DNA of 64,000 nt from Salinicola endophyticus. Lineage in GTDB: Bacteria; Pseudomonadota; Gammaproteobacteria; Pseudomonadales; Halomonadaceae. Numbering within the stretch: the first letter of the stretch is position 1; the number at the start of each line of letters is the position of its first letter. The stretch covers positions 366,640-430,639 of the forward strand of contig NZ_PZJO01000002.1 in NCBI RefSeq assembly GCF_003206575.1. Direction: 5' to 3'. Under the pieces are notes generated by a model. That model saw nothing but the letters and a program-made list of their open reading frames with translations, was not told the origin of the DNA and did no database searches. Below, one piece after another: positions 8,775-17,295 of this stretch. Both the position numbers and the translations under genes were made by a program.

Positions 8775-11078
8775 TCAGCGCAGCGAAAAATCCTCATGGG
8801 TCAGGGTCAGGTGCGGGTGGTAAGCCGGGTCCGTGAACAGACTCGCCCCCCAGCGGCGACGCATGTACTGGGCTTCGCTGGCCGCCCGCGCGCGCTTGGC
8901 CTGGGTGTCGTCGCTGCCGCGCGAGATCGACTCGTGGTGGTAGAGCTCGGCAAACGGCGTCCATAGATTGCGGTAACCGGCGTCGCGCACCCGCAGGCAG
9001 AAATCGACATCGTTGAACGCCACCGCCAGGTGGGCCGCGTCGAGACCGCCGACGGCAGTGAAGATCTCGCGGCGCACCACCAGGCAGGCGGCGGTCACCG
9101 CGGAGTAGTTCTGGGCCAGGTGCAGGCGCGAGAAGTAGCCCGGCTGATGCCCGCTGAAATACTTGTGCGCGTGCCCCGCCACACCGCCCACGCCGAGTAC
9201 CACACCGGCGTGCTGGATGGTGCCGTTGGGGTAGTAGAGCTTGGCGCCGACGCAACCGATCTCGGGGCGACAGGCGTGGGTGACCATCTCCGTGAGCCAC
9301 TCCGGATGCATCGGCTCGATGTCGTTGTTGACCAGAGCCAGCAGCGCCCCGCGGGCCCGCGCCGCACCGATATTGTTGAGCGCCGAGTAGTTGAACGGCC
9401 CCGGACAGCGCAGCACCCGCACCCGCGGGTCGGCGGCGATCGCGGCGAAGAAGTCGAGGGTGGCGGGATCGCGTGAATCGTTGTCGAGGATCAGCAGCTC
9501 AAGGTTGGGATAGTCAGTGTGCTCCAGCAGTGCCCTCACGCAGGGTTCGAGAATCTCGACCCGATCGCGGGTCGGCACCAGCAGGCTGACCAGCGGTGCC
9601 GGCTGTGGCAGCGGCCAGTGCACCCGATAGGTATTGGGGAAGCGTCCCGCCTCGACTCGCACCGCCGGGGTCTCGAGGGCCAGATGCTCGCGCACCGCGC
9701 GCAGCCCGGCGGCCCCGGTATAGGTCTTGGCCGCGGCCGCACCGGCGGTCGAGGTGCCGACAGCGCGCCAGTGATAGAGCACCTGGGGCACGTGGACGAT
9801 GCGCCCAGCGCTCAGCCCACGAGTGCAGCGCAGTGCCAGGTCGTGGTCCTGGCTGCCCTCCAGGCCGAGGCGGAACCCGCCCAGCGCCCGCACCCGAGCG
9901 GTGCGGAACACGCTCAGATGCGACAGATAGTTCTGGCCCAGCAGCAGATCCGGGTTCCACGCCGGCTTGAAGTGGGGATCGAAGCGCTCGCCGCGCTCGT
10001 CGATCTTGTCCTCGTCGCTGTAGAGCACGTCGGCGTCGGGCTGGCGCTGCAGTGCTTCGGCGATATGGAAGAGCGCATCCCGGGCCAGCTCGTCGTCATG
10101 GTCGAGCAGCGCCACGAACTCGCCCTGGGCCAGCGCCAGGGCGCTGTTGCTGGCGGCACAGATATGCCCGTTGTGCTCCCGCTGTACCAGCGCGATGCGC
10201 GCCTCCGCGGCGGCGTAGCGCGACAGCGTCTGCATCACCTGCGGATCGCGCGAGGCGTCGTCGGCGATGCACAGCTGCCAGTGGGGGTAGCTCTGCGCGA
10301 GCACCGAGTCGAGACAGCGCTTCAGGTACGCGGGCTCGGTGTCATGCGTCGGCAGCAGCACCGAGATCGTCGGCCTCCAGGTGAAGGCAGCCAGACGCGC
10401 GGCGATCTCCGCCGCCGCCGGCGTGGGGTGGCGATCGAGCCAGGCCCGGTAGCTGGCGCTGGGGCAGGTCCGGGCGAAGGTCGCCTCGTACTGCGCCAGC
10501 GCCAGCTCGCGCCACGCCACCCCACGCTCGCTCGCACGCTGTTTGAGTGCCCCGATCAGCTGCTGCCGAGGGGTCTGCAGCCAGTCCGGGTGCAGGTTGG
10601 TCAACCGCTGGGCGAGCCGCTCATGGGCAAACCCTGGGGTCAGCCAGACCAGGCGCAGATGCTCGACGCTGAACTCCCCGGCGCTTTCCAGCGGATCGAA
10701 ACGGATCGCACGCAGGGTCGGCGGGATATAGCACAGCCGCTTGGAGACGCGCCCGGCGCGCAGCGCCAGATAGAGGCTGTGCGCCTCGTCGAAGCCGTCG
10801 CCGGTATCGAAATAGAGCTTGACCGCGGCGCTGGCGCCATCGTGATCCAGACGTACTTCGAGCATGTGCCAGCCGGGCAGCGGCAGTTGGCGCCGCCACA
10901 GGAACTGGGGGTCATCGTCGAGCGCCCGCCAGGCGTGGCGCGACGCTGGTGCCAGTGCCTCGAGCCCGGACAGCGGCAGCAGCCGCGGCTGGCAGACCAG
11001 GCGCGTGGTGCGCTTGAGCCAGCCCCAGGAGGCCGGTACCGGCGCCAGCGGCGCGGGCGAGCTCAGCGGGCGCAGCAT
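8775..11078 (-). CDS. Double-domain family 2 glycosyltransferase
   Basis: A 767-residue protein with two GT-A glycosyltransferase domains. The first, around residues 220-450, has ISVLLPTHDTEP, the metal motif DHDDEL and the ED of SQDHDLALR. The second, around residues 480-760, has LVSLLVPTRDRVE, the metal motif NNDIEP and NDVDFCLRVRDAG. An N-terminal region of about 200 residues is not recognised and may bind acceptor or be beta-rich. Tandem GT2 proteins commonly build disaccharide repeats of O-antigens and capsules. The start at 11078 overlaps the upstream stop as TGATG, which indicates translational coupling. An alternative start 84 bases upstream would lie inside the preceding gene and is rejected. 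Confidence 0.85.
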   Translation of the reverse strand: MLRPLSSPAPLAPVPASWGWLKRTTRLVCQPRLLPLSGLEALAPASRHAWRALDDDPQFLWRRQLPLPGWHMLEVRLDHDGASAAVKLYFDTGDGFDEAHSLYLALRAGRVSKRLCYIPPTLRAIRFDPLESAGEFSVEHLRLVWLTPGFAHERLAQRLTNLHPDWLQTPRQQLIGALKQRASERGVAWRELALAQYEATFARTCPSASYRAWLDRHPTPAAAEIAARLAAFTWRPTISVLLPTHDTEPAYLKRCLDSVLAQSYPHWQLCIADDASRDPQVMQTLSRYAAAEARIALVQREHNGHICAASNSALALAQGEFVALLDHDDELARDALFHIAEALQRQPDADVLYSDEDKIDERGERFDPHFKPAWNPDLLLGQNYLSHLSVFRTARVRALGGFRLGLEGSQDHDLALRCTRGLSAGRIVHVPQVLYHWRAVGTSTAGAAAAKTYTGAAGLRAVREHLALETPAVRVEAGRFPNTYRVHWPLPQPAPLVSLLVPTRDRVEILEPCVRALLEHTDYPNLELLILDNDSRDPATLDFFAAIAADPRVRVLRCPGPFNYSALNNIGAARARGALLALVNNDIEPMHPEWLTEMVTHACRPEIGCVGAKLYYPNGTIQHAGVVLGVGGVAGHAHKYFSGHQPGYFSRLHLAQNYSAVTAACLVVRREIFTAVGGLDAAHLAVAFNDVDFCLRVRDAGYRNLWTPFAELYHHESISRGSDDTQAKRARAASEAQYMRRRWGASLFTDPAYHPHLTLTHEDFSLR

Positions 11079-12928
11079 CACGGCGCCAGCGCCTGCGACA
11101 GGCGTTCGTCGACCGCGATCTGACAGCGCCCCAGCGACTGCCCGGTCAGCAGTACACGACACTCCACCCGGTCACCGGGGGCCGCCTTGAGCGGCAGATG
11201 AAAGCCGACCTGGGCGGCGCGCGGCGCGCCCCAGCGCAGGAAGCCCGGCCGCAGCCCGCTGGCCACGCAGCAGCCGACGCGCTCGTCGTTGACGCGCACC
11301 TCCACCTCGACCGGATAGTCATCGACCGCCCACCAGGCCCACCCCACCACCCGGTCCGGCTGACACTGCTGCACGCCGCCATGGGCGTAGGGCCGACCCT
11401 CGCGCCACAGCGCCAGACGCGTCTCGAACAGCGCCAGGGCCTGCTCATAGAGGCTGAAGTCGCTCGCGTTGAGCTCGCGTAGCGCGGCTTCGTCGGCGGG
11501 GTCGATGGGATAGACGTGGCTCACCGACGCGTGGCCCAGATTCTCCGCCAGACCCGGTATCTGCCAGCCGTAGCGGTCGTTGATCAGCGCCAGCGAGTCG
11601 GCGTAGCGCTCAGTGATGCCGACCATGCCCAGCGCTTCGAGCCGGGTCGACTCGAGAAAACGCGCCTGCCGGTTGATCATGTCCTGGCGCCGGTAGAAGG
11701 TCTGGAAGCTGTCGCGGTACTGGTGGTGGCGCACGAAGTGGTGATACTCCGAGGCGATACGCTGCAGCGGCTCGCGCACGAAGGTGAAACTGTCACGCAG
11801 GCCAGCCAGATGGCCGTACTTGTCCATGCCCACGTGGCCTGCCAGCAGGCGCACCTGGCGCTCGCGCAGACACTGCCACAGCTGCCAGTTGTCACGCCGC
11901 TGATGCGCCCACAGCGCCACCTCCGGAGCGGTCTCGCGCTGCTTCTCGCCGTAGTCGTGCCAGACGCCCTCGCTACCCAGCTGGTGGCGGGCACCGAGAC
12001 GAAAGCTGGTGCCGGCGGTCTTGGGGATATGAACGAAGAAGCGCGGCGGCGGCGGCGGGGTCACCACCGGCAGCAGCAGGCGGGTCTCTTCGCGCAGGCG
12101 CGCCAGCAGCTCCGATGAGAAGCCCAGGGTCTCCTGGTTGAGGTCGTGGTTGCGGAAATACTGCATGTCGCGGGTGTTGCCGGCGGGCATGTTGGCACGC
12201 CCGCGGCTGAGCTTGGTGTCGATGAACTCCTGGCGCGACTTGATGTTGTAGTGATAGATCTTCAACGGAGACGCGATCACCTCCCGGGTCCGCCCCGAGC
12301 GCGGCTGATCGTCGAGGAACGCCACCGGATCGCCGCCGGCGCCGACGTAGCGATAGCCCGGCTCCAGGGTCGCCGCATGCGCGGTCATCGCCTTGACTCG
12401 CTGCGGCCTGACGATCGACTTGAAGTGGCAGTTGACGGCATGCGCCTCGTGGCTGGCCTGGGTGAAGCGCTCCAGCACGCCACCGGGCTGGCGTCGCTGC
12501 ATGTGCGAAGAGCCGAAGATGCGCCAGTTGATCGCCACCGCCCCCACGTCCGCCGGCGCCAGCACCGCAGCGAGCCACTCCAGCGGCCGATCGCAATGCG
12601 GATGAACCAGGAACTCGTCGGCGTCGAGAAACGCCATGAACTCCGCCTCGCGCCCCCAGGTTTCCAGGACGTGCGCGTACCAGCTGGTCTGCGCCTTGTC
12701 CTCCGGCGTCCAGCGGCAGGTGGTCACCAGGCCCAGTCGCTGCCAGCTCGACAGCAGCAGATCGGTGCCGTCATCGCTGCCGTTGTCGGCGATATAGAAG
12801 TGCTCGAAGCCGATCATGCGGTGGTAGGCGACCCACTCGGGCAGGTACTCGCGCTCGTTCTTGACGATCGCCACCATCGCATGGCGGTAACTCATCGCCG
12901 GGTCTCTGCGTGCCATCATCTCAACCAT
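11078..12928 (-). CDS. Fused glycosyltransferase (GT92-like) - PAPS sulfotransferase
   Basis: A 616-residue three-part protein. Residues 1-290 are a GT-A glycosyltransferase: MVAIVKNEREYLPEWVAYH, HFYIADNGSDDGT and the metal motif DADEF. Residues 300-500 begin with FFVHIPKTAGTSF, the 5-prime-phosphosulfate loop of PAPS-dependent carbohydrate sulfotransferases, followed by SFTFVREPLQRIASEY, which matches the 3-prime-phosphate region. The last 110 residues (VVGWAWWAVDDYPVEVEVRV onwards) look like a small beta-sandwich accessory domain seen in surface-glycan proteins. One protein may therefore add a sugar and sulfate it. PAPS could come from cysD and cysNC at 27956-30887. The start is uncertain: a strong ggagg lies only three bases before the ATG at 12928, and in-frame ATGs also occur at 12919, 12916 and 12895. 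The stop overlaps the next gene. Confidence 0.8.
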   Translation of the reverse strand: MVEMMARRDPAMSYRHAMVAIVKNEREYLPEWVAYHRMIGFEHFYIADNGSDDGTDLLLSSWQRLGLVTTCRWTPEDKAQTSWYAHVLETWGREAEFMAFLDADEFLVHPHCDRPLEWLAAVLAPADVGAVAINWRIFGSSHMQRRQPGGVLERFTQASHEAHAVNCHFKSIVRPQRVKAMTAHAATLEPGYRYVGAGGDPVAFLDDQPRSGRTREVIASPLKIYHYNIKSRQEFIDTKLSRGRANMPAGNTRDMQYFRNHDLNQETLGFSSELLARLREETRLLLPVVTPPPPPRFFVHIPKTAGTSFRLGARHQLGSEGVWHDYGEKQRETAPEVALWAHQRRDNWQLWQCLRERQVRLLAGHVGMDKYGHLAGLRDSFTFVREPLQRIASEYHHFVRHHQYRDSFQTFYRRQDMINRQARFLESTRLEALGMVGITERYADSLALINDRYGWQIPGLAENLGHASVSHVYPIDPADEAALRELNASDFSLYEQALALFETRLALWREGRPYAHGGVQQCQPDRVVGWAWWAVDDYPVEVEVRVNDERVGCCVASGLRPGFLRWGAPRAAQVGFHLPLKAAPGDRVECRVLLTGQSLGRCQIAVDERLSQALAP

Positions 12929-12973
12929 GAACCTCCGTCCAGCGTCGCGCCGGGTCTCCCCGGTCCGCGGTCG

Positions 12974-15148
12974 TCACTCGCCGATGAAAGGGTTGCGACC
13001 GACTTCACTGATCAGCCGGCCCCACTTGAGGATCTCGCCCTCGTCCAGTGCCTCGTCACCGACCAGCACCTCGGGGAAGCCGAGTGCGCGCCACTTGTCG
13101 CGGGGGTGCAGGATATGGAAGGTCGTCAGGCCCAGGTCGCCCGGCATCTGAGCGTCCGCGACCACGTTGTCGCCGATGTGCAGATGGCGCTGGACACCCT
13201 CGGCGGCCAGGTCCTGCTTGACCTTGTGCCATAGACTGCCGTTGTCCTTGCGCGCCTGCTCCGCGCTCGACACCATCAGCCGGTAGGCCGCGGAAACGCC
13301 GGCCTTGCGCAGCATCAGGCCGACCTGATCGCGGGTGTAGTAGGTATCCGAAATCACCCACAGCACGTGCCCGGAGGCCGCCAGATGGTTGAACAGCTCG
13401 ACCATCTCGTCCTTGGGCCGGATCATCTCCAGGTCGAGTTCGAACTCCTGACGCATCCACGCCTGGGCCTGGGCCGGCGAGACCTCCAGGCGCTCGGCGA
13501 TTTCGTCGTAGATCGCCACGATGTCGACGTCGCCCTGGAAATTGGCGCGCTGGCGCAGGCTCGCCTCGGCCTCGTTGCGCAGCTTGACGAAGGCGCGTGC
13601 CGAGACGACCCGGCCCTGCTCGGCGAGCTGCTTGCCGAGCTTGAGCTTGGCGTAGTCGGCGACCATGTATTCGCGCCGCACCAGGGTGTCGAAGACATCG
13701 AAGCTGATGTAGGAGTGAGCCTGGATGCTCGCCAGGTGGTTACTCAGCCGCCCGTGATAGCTGGCGGTGATGTAGCCCGAATCGGTGGTGAACTGCCCGG
13801 TCGGGGGATAGAAGAAGAGCTGACGATAGCCCCGGTGCTCGACCAGCGGGCCGAGTACCCGCTCCAGCGCGTGCAGCATCGAGTTGTCGTTGGGCAGCGG
13901 CTCCGGCGGAAAATCGTCGTAGGACCAGCCGCGATCGATCACGCCACGCAGGGCCTGGGGGCGCGCCCAGAACATCCCGCCGGCGGGATAGCTGAGAAAA
14001 TCGGGGATCGGCCCCAGCCCCAGCTCGCGCTGCCACGTCTGCATGAAACCCTTGTTCATGGTCTGGTGATTGACCCAGGCCGGCATCATCCAGAAGGTCG
14101 TCGGGTAGTAGAGCCCCAGACTCTCGTCTTCGGCGAAGGCGTTGAGCAGGCGCGTGATCACCGAGACATCGCGCAGCAGATACTCGATCAGATACTCCGC
14201 CCACTGGGTCTGCTCCTTGCCGGAGTAGAGCGACTTCTTCGAGTGCAGATGGCACAGCAGGTCGTACTCCCCCAACTGGGGGCCGAACTCCACCAGCATC
14301 GGGCCGAAGTTGCGCCCACGATTGGGCACCACCCGGGTGTGCAGCGACCGCACCCGCGGATGCTCGGCGAACGCCGCCTGGGCCTTCTCCTCGTGCTCCG
14401 CCGCCGCCAGCGTCAGGAACACGTCCACTTCGATCGGGAAGCGCGCGATCGCCTCGGCGAAGCGATCGAGGAAGTCGGCATAGAAGACATGCAGACACAG
14501 CGCCACCTTGAGCGTCGATGCCGCCTCTCCCAGCACCACGCTGGACGTCACGATCTGGCGCGGGTGCCAGCGCACCGTGGCCGGCGCGTGCTGCCGCCCC
14601 TCGCTGCGTCCGTGCAGCAGATAGTGCTGCAGCGGGCTCTGCTGGGCGTGGAACACGTCCATGTACATGCGGTGGTAGGTTTCGCTGTCGAAGCGTGGCG
14701 ACGGGTTCACCGGGGCGAAGCGCGACTTGCGCAGATAGTCGTCGAAGGCTTCGCGCTGGGTGGCGAAGCGCAGGCCATAGGTGGCCTGGTACCACTTGGG
14801 ATCGAACAGCCCGGTGCTCAGCGCATCGATGAAGGCCTGACTGATCAGCGCAGCGTGGCCATCGCCGCCGCCCGCCTGGCCCAGCGGCAACTCCTCATTG
14901 GCCGGCTGGCGCTCGCTCAGCGCTTCGGCATCCTCGGCGCTGGTGGCGGTCACCGCATCCACCGGGACCACATCGCCACTGACCATCGACGCGGCCATGT
15001 CGACCAGCGCCGGATCAGGCTCGAGCGCCGGCGCGTCGACCACCAGCTCCGGATCCTCGAGAGCAGGCCGCCGCCGGCGCGCGCGCCCCAGCAGATGCGC
15101 CTGGAACAGCCATGGCAACAGCGCCGTCACTTTTCCCTCTGGTTTCAT
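12974..15148 (-). CDS. RgpF-type rhamnan synthesis domain fused to HAD-like domain
   Basis: A 724-residue protein. After a variable N-terminus come an alpha-helical DPKWYQATYG / HYLLHGRSEG segment typical of capsule and O-antigen glycosyltransferases, then an RgpF-like region (PF05045 type, about residues 200-470) with VALCLHVFYADFLD, VPNRGRNFGP and LCHLHSKKS. From about residue 480 a HAD-superfamily domain begins: SFDVFDTLVRR contains the DxD nucleophile pair, WVISDTYYTRDQ the second motif, and HIGDNVVADAQ the acidic third motif. RgpF proteins act in rhamnose-containing polysaccharide assembly, which fits the rmlBDAC genes nearby. The HAD part may be a phosphatase or a regulatory domain. It follows the upstream gene by 20 bases and forms a functional pair with it (see that entry). 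Confidence 0.78.
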   Translation of the reverse strand: MKPEGKVTALLPWLFQAHLLGRARRRRPALEDPELVVDAPALEPDPALVDMAASMVSGDVVPVDAVTATSAEDAEALSERQPANEELPLGQAGGGDGHAALISQAFIDALSTGLFDPKWYQATYGLRFATQREAFDDYLRKSRFAPVNPSPRFDSETYHRMYMDVFHAQQSPLQHYLLHGRSEGRQHAPATVRWHPRQIVTSSVVLGEAASTLKVALCLHVFYADFLDRFAEAIARFPIEVDVFLTLAAAEHEEKAQAAFAEHPRVRSLHTRVVPNRGRNFGPMLVEFGPQLGEYDLLCHLHSKKSLYSGKEQTQWAEYLIEYLLRDVSVITRLLNAFAEDESLGLYYPTTFWMMPAWVNHQTMNKGFMQTWQRELGLGPIPDFLSYPAGGMFWARPQALRGVIDRGWSYDDFPPEPLPNDNSMLHALERVLGPLVEHRGYRQLFFYPPTGQFTTDSGYITASYHGRLSNHLASIQAHSYISFDVFDTLVRREYMVADYAKLKLGKQLAEQGRVVSARAFVKLRNEAEASLRQRANFQGDVDIVAIYDEIAERLEVSPAQAQAWMRQEFELDLEMIRPKDEMVELFNHLAASGHVLWVISDTYYTRDQVGLMLRKAGVSAAYRLMVSSAEQARKDNGSLWHKVKQDLAAEGVQRHLHIGDNVVADAQMPGDLGLTTFHILHPRDKWRALGFPEVLVGDEALDEGEILKWGRLISEVGRNPFIGE

Positions 15149-15168
15149 GAGATGCCCCTTGCCCTGGT

Positions 15169-16215
15169 TCAGATCGCGAACATTTGCATCGGATTGATGA
15201 TGCCGTTGCCGGTAATGTCGTCATCGACGCTGAACAGGTGCCAGACGTCGTGCGGGATGCAGTTGGGCCGCGTGGCGAAGACCTCGTAGAGGTCCTGCAC
15301 GTCGCGCCGGGTGTAGCTCACCCCATGGCGGCGGCAGTCGATGACATGATCGATCGCGCCATCGAAGACCATCTTGAGATCCTGGAAGTGGCGCTGGGTG
15401 GCGGCCTCGCGGCCGTAGAAGTACTCGAAACCGCCGTCGTGCTTCTGGCGGATATCGACCATCTGGCCATGCGGCGCGGTCAGCAGTGACTCGAACAGCA
15501 GCGAGCGGTCGAGCATCACGCAACCGTTGCGCCAGCCCACGCCCTCGTGGAAGACCCCCTTCAGATGGGCGTGGTGCGTCCCCACCGCGGCGTCGCCAGG
15601 CTTGGTGGCGATGAAGTAGAGCCCCGAGGTGTCGCGCCCCAGGACATGCGTGAGCACCTTCTGGATCGTCCCCGAGTAGCCCAGGTCGAGCATCAGCGGG
15701 CGCATGTCGGGGTCGTCGAGCCCGCACTGCCTCAGGTAGGCGCGCAGCGCCTCGCGGGTCGGTTCCACCAGACGGGCCAGCGCCGCCATGTGCGGTGCCA
15801 GCCACTGCTGCACCAGCGCCTGGTCCCGCGGCAGCTCACAGGTGAAACGCAGCAGCTCGATCGGCAACGTGGAGAAGATCTCGTGCAGCTGCAGGCCGAA
15901 GCGCTTGCGCATCAGGTCGAGTACGCTGCCACTGAAATCGTTGCCCAGCGCCATCGGCATGATCGCCGGATCGCCGAGCATGGCGCGGAACAGCAGCGTG
16001 CGAGAGACGCGCAGGTAGATCGGCGCATGGGGCAGCGAGATCAGCGAGGCCCGCTCGAGGCGCTGCAGCAGCCGATAGAAGCACCAGCCCTCCCGCGCCA
16101 GACAGACCGGCAGGTGCCCCTCTGCCTCGGCCTCGATGGACTCCGCGTAGCAATGGAGTGCCGGACCGAGAAAGGTCGATCCGAAGTCGTGGAGTGCCCG
16201 ACTCTTGGCTTGCAT
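15169..16215 (-). CDS. Companion protein of the HAD/RgpF protein (HAD C-terminal-type domain)
   Basis: A 348-residue protein and the first gene of the six-gene operon. It has no signal peptide and no GT motif. Segments such as LPVCLAREGWCFYRLLQ, SRTLLFRAMLG, PMALGNDFSGSV and LMLDLGYSGTIQKVL match the region that in many bacteria follows a HAD domain inside one long surface-polysaccharide protein. Here that region is a separate gene placed immediately upstream of the RgpF-HAD gene, so the pair looks like a split version of a three-domain protein with the parts in reverse order. Enzymatic function is unknown. The ATG at 16215 has only a modest purine-rich site. The long AT-rich gap behind it must contain the operon promoter. 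Confidence 0.6.
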   Translation of the reverse strand: MQAKSRALHDFGSTFLGPALHCYAESIEAEAEGHLPVCLAREGWCFYRLLQRLERASLISLPHAPIYLRVSRTLLFRAMLGDPAIMPMALGNDFSGSVLDLMRKRFGLQLHEIFSTLPIELLRFTCELPRDQALVQQWLAPHMAALARLVEPTREALRAYLRQCGLDDPDMRPLMLDLGYSGTIQKVLTHVLGRDTSGLYFIATKPGDAAVGTHHAHLKGVFHEGVGWRNGCVMLDRSLLFESLLTAPHGQMVDIRQKHDGGFEYFYGREAATQRHFQDLKMVFDGAIDHVIDCRRHGVSYTRRDVQDLYEVFATRPNCIPHDVWHLFSVDDDITGNGIINPMQMFAI

Positions 16216-17243
16216 GAACTATCCCCTTGGCGTCGCCCGAATGGTGCGTCGTCGTTCGATCCCTGCCGGATCACTGGCCACAGCGTCACGGCGATGAGCT
16301 TCATCAAACTCTTGCTACTGGCTTTATTGATACTTTCAAGCGTTAAAACAGACAGCCTCTCTGCGCTAATAAAGACGGCTTTTCTGCACTGGAAGAGACA
16401 ACCTGCCGCCACCCAGAAAGCCAAACTATCGGCGCCACGGCAGACGCCCAGCTTGCGACCAATCAGTCTCTTCAATCTTTCGACACAAACTCTCGACAAT
16501 GACGTTACCGATATCGACACCCGCACGATCGAGGCGCACCGCCACCCCGAAAAGAATTGCCTTCGCGATGGAAAATAATCCAGGTCATTGTCATACGACA
16601 TCTACGCAAAACAGCCGCCACAGATATCGAAGACTGGCATTGTCGCTGACCGTATTCCCGAAATTTCACTAATGATGAACGGCGCGATGGCCATGCTGTC
16701 ACGGTGGCATCAGGCGCCCTCACTCGCTCACATCCACGCTGCAGGCCGTCACCACAGACTCAAAAATATTTTATTATTCAATGACTTATACACAAAACAC
16801 AAACGACAGGCAAACGCCTGGCCACAACACACTGAGGGTGCCGTCATCGCTTCATATCTAGACTGTCATGCGGTGCTCACGCGCTTGCCGCCAGTTATCC
16901 CTGATAATCTTCAGCGGACTTTCCAGAAACCTTATAGATACCATTACCGAACATATGCTGGCCGCTAGCGCTGCAACACATCGGCCACTTCAGCAGAGAG
17001 CCACAACACCTTTCCGCTATCATGCCTCCCTACAACAACCATTCATGGCATGCTATGGGCTCAGGTAACACGCGATAATATCTAGTGCCAGCCATTCACC
17101 CAAGGTGGCATTTTCGCCATCAAGAAGAGGTGCTATTTCATGGCCTCCAGAATAATCTCGCCCCCGTTCGAGTAGAAGATGGTTTTACTCATCGATATGA
17201 GCGGAATGCGGATCAAGCGAACTCACACTCGTTAGATGAGAAG
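16216..17243. other. Gene-free AT-rich kilobase upstream of the glycosyltransferase operon
   Basis: About 1 kb with no credible gene on either strand. It is far more AT-rich than its surroundings: 16741-16800 contains 21 G/C in 60 by hand count. The open frames here (for example 16588-16968) lack a ribosome-binding site and any family pattern. It must hold the promoter of the 16.2-to-6.6 kb operon, but I could not fix convincing -35/-10 boxes. No JUMPstart/ops element (ggcggtag core) was seen on either strand. The composition is what H-NS/MvaT-type silencing targets look like. Confidence 0.6.
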
Positions 17244-17261
17244 GCGCCGTTCGAACGGCGC
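17244..17261 (-). terminator. Terminator after ugd
   Basis: A perfect 18-base palindrome (gcgccgttcgaacggcgc) lies 35 bases past the ugd stop. On the minus strand it is preceded by aaa and followed by cttctc. It closes the long export and nucleotide-sugar gene run. The T-tract is poor, so confidence is moderate. Confidence 0.6.
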
Positions 17262-17295
17262 TTTCCGACCTGGGGCCCGCCAGCGCGGGCCCCGC

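Noticed and set aside
9519-11123. 534-residue plus-strand frame opposite the double glycosyltransferase
   Set aside because: Shadow of a real gene with two GT-A motifs; low-complexity composition.
13367-15289. 640-residue plus-strand frame opposite the RgpF-HAD gene
   Set aside because: The opposite strand has HAD motifs and RgpF segments. This frame has none.
15547-16578. 343-residue frame running into the AT-rich gap
   Set aside because: Its first part is antisense to a real gene and the remainder lacks a start, ribosome-binding site or family pattern.
16588-16968. 126-residue frame in the AT-rich gap
   Set aside because: No ribosome-binding site, no motif and composition unlike nearby genes; an AT-rich non-coding tract is more likely.
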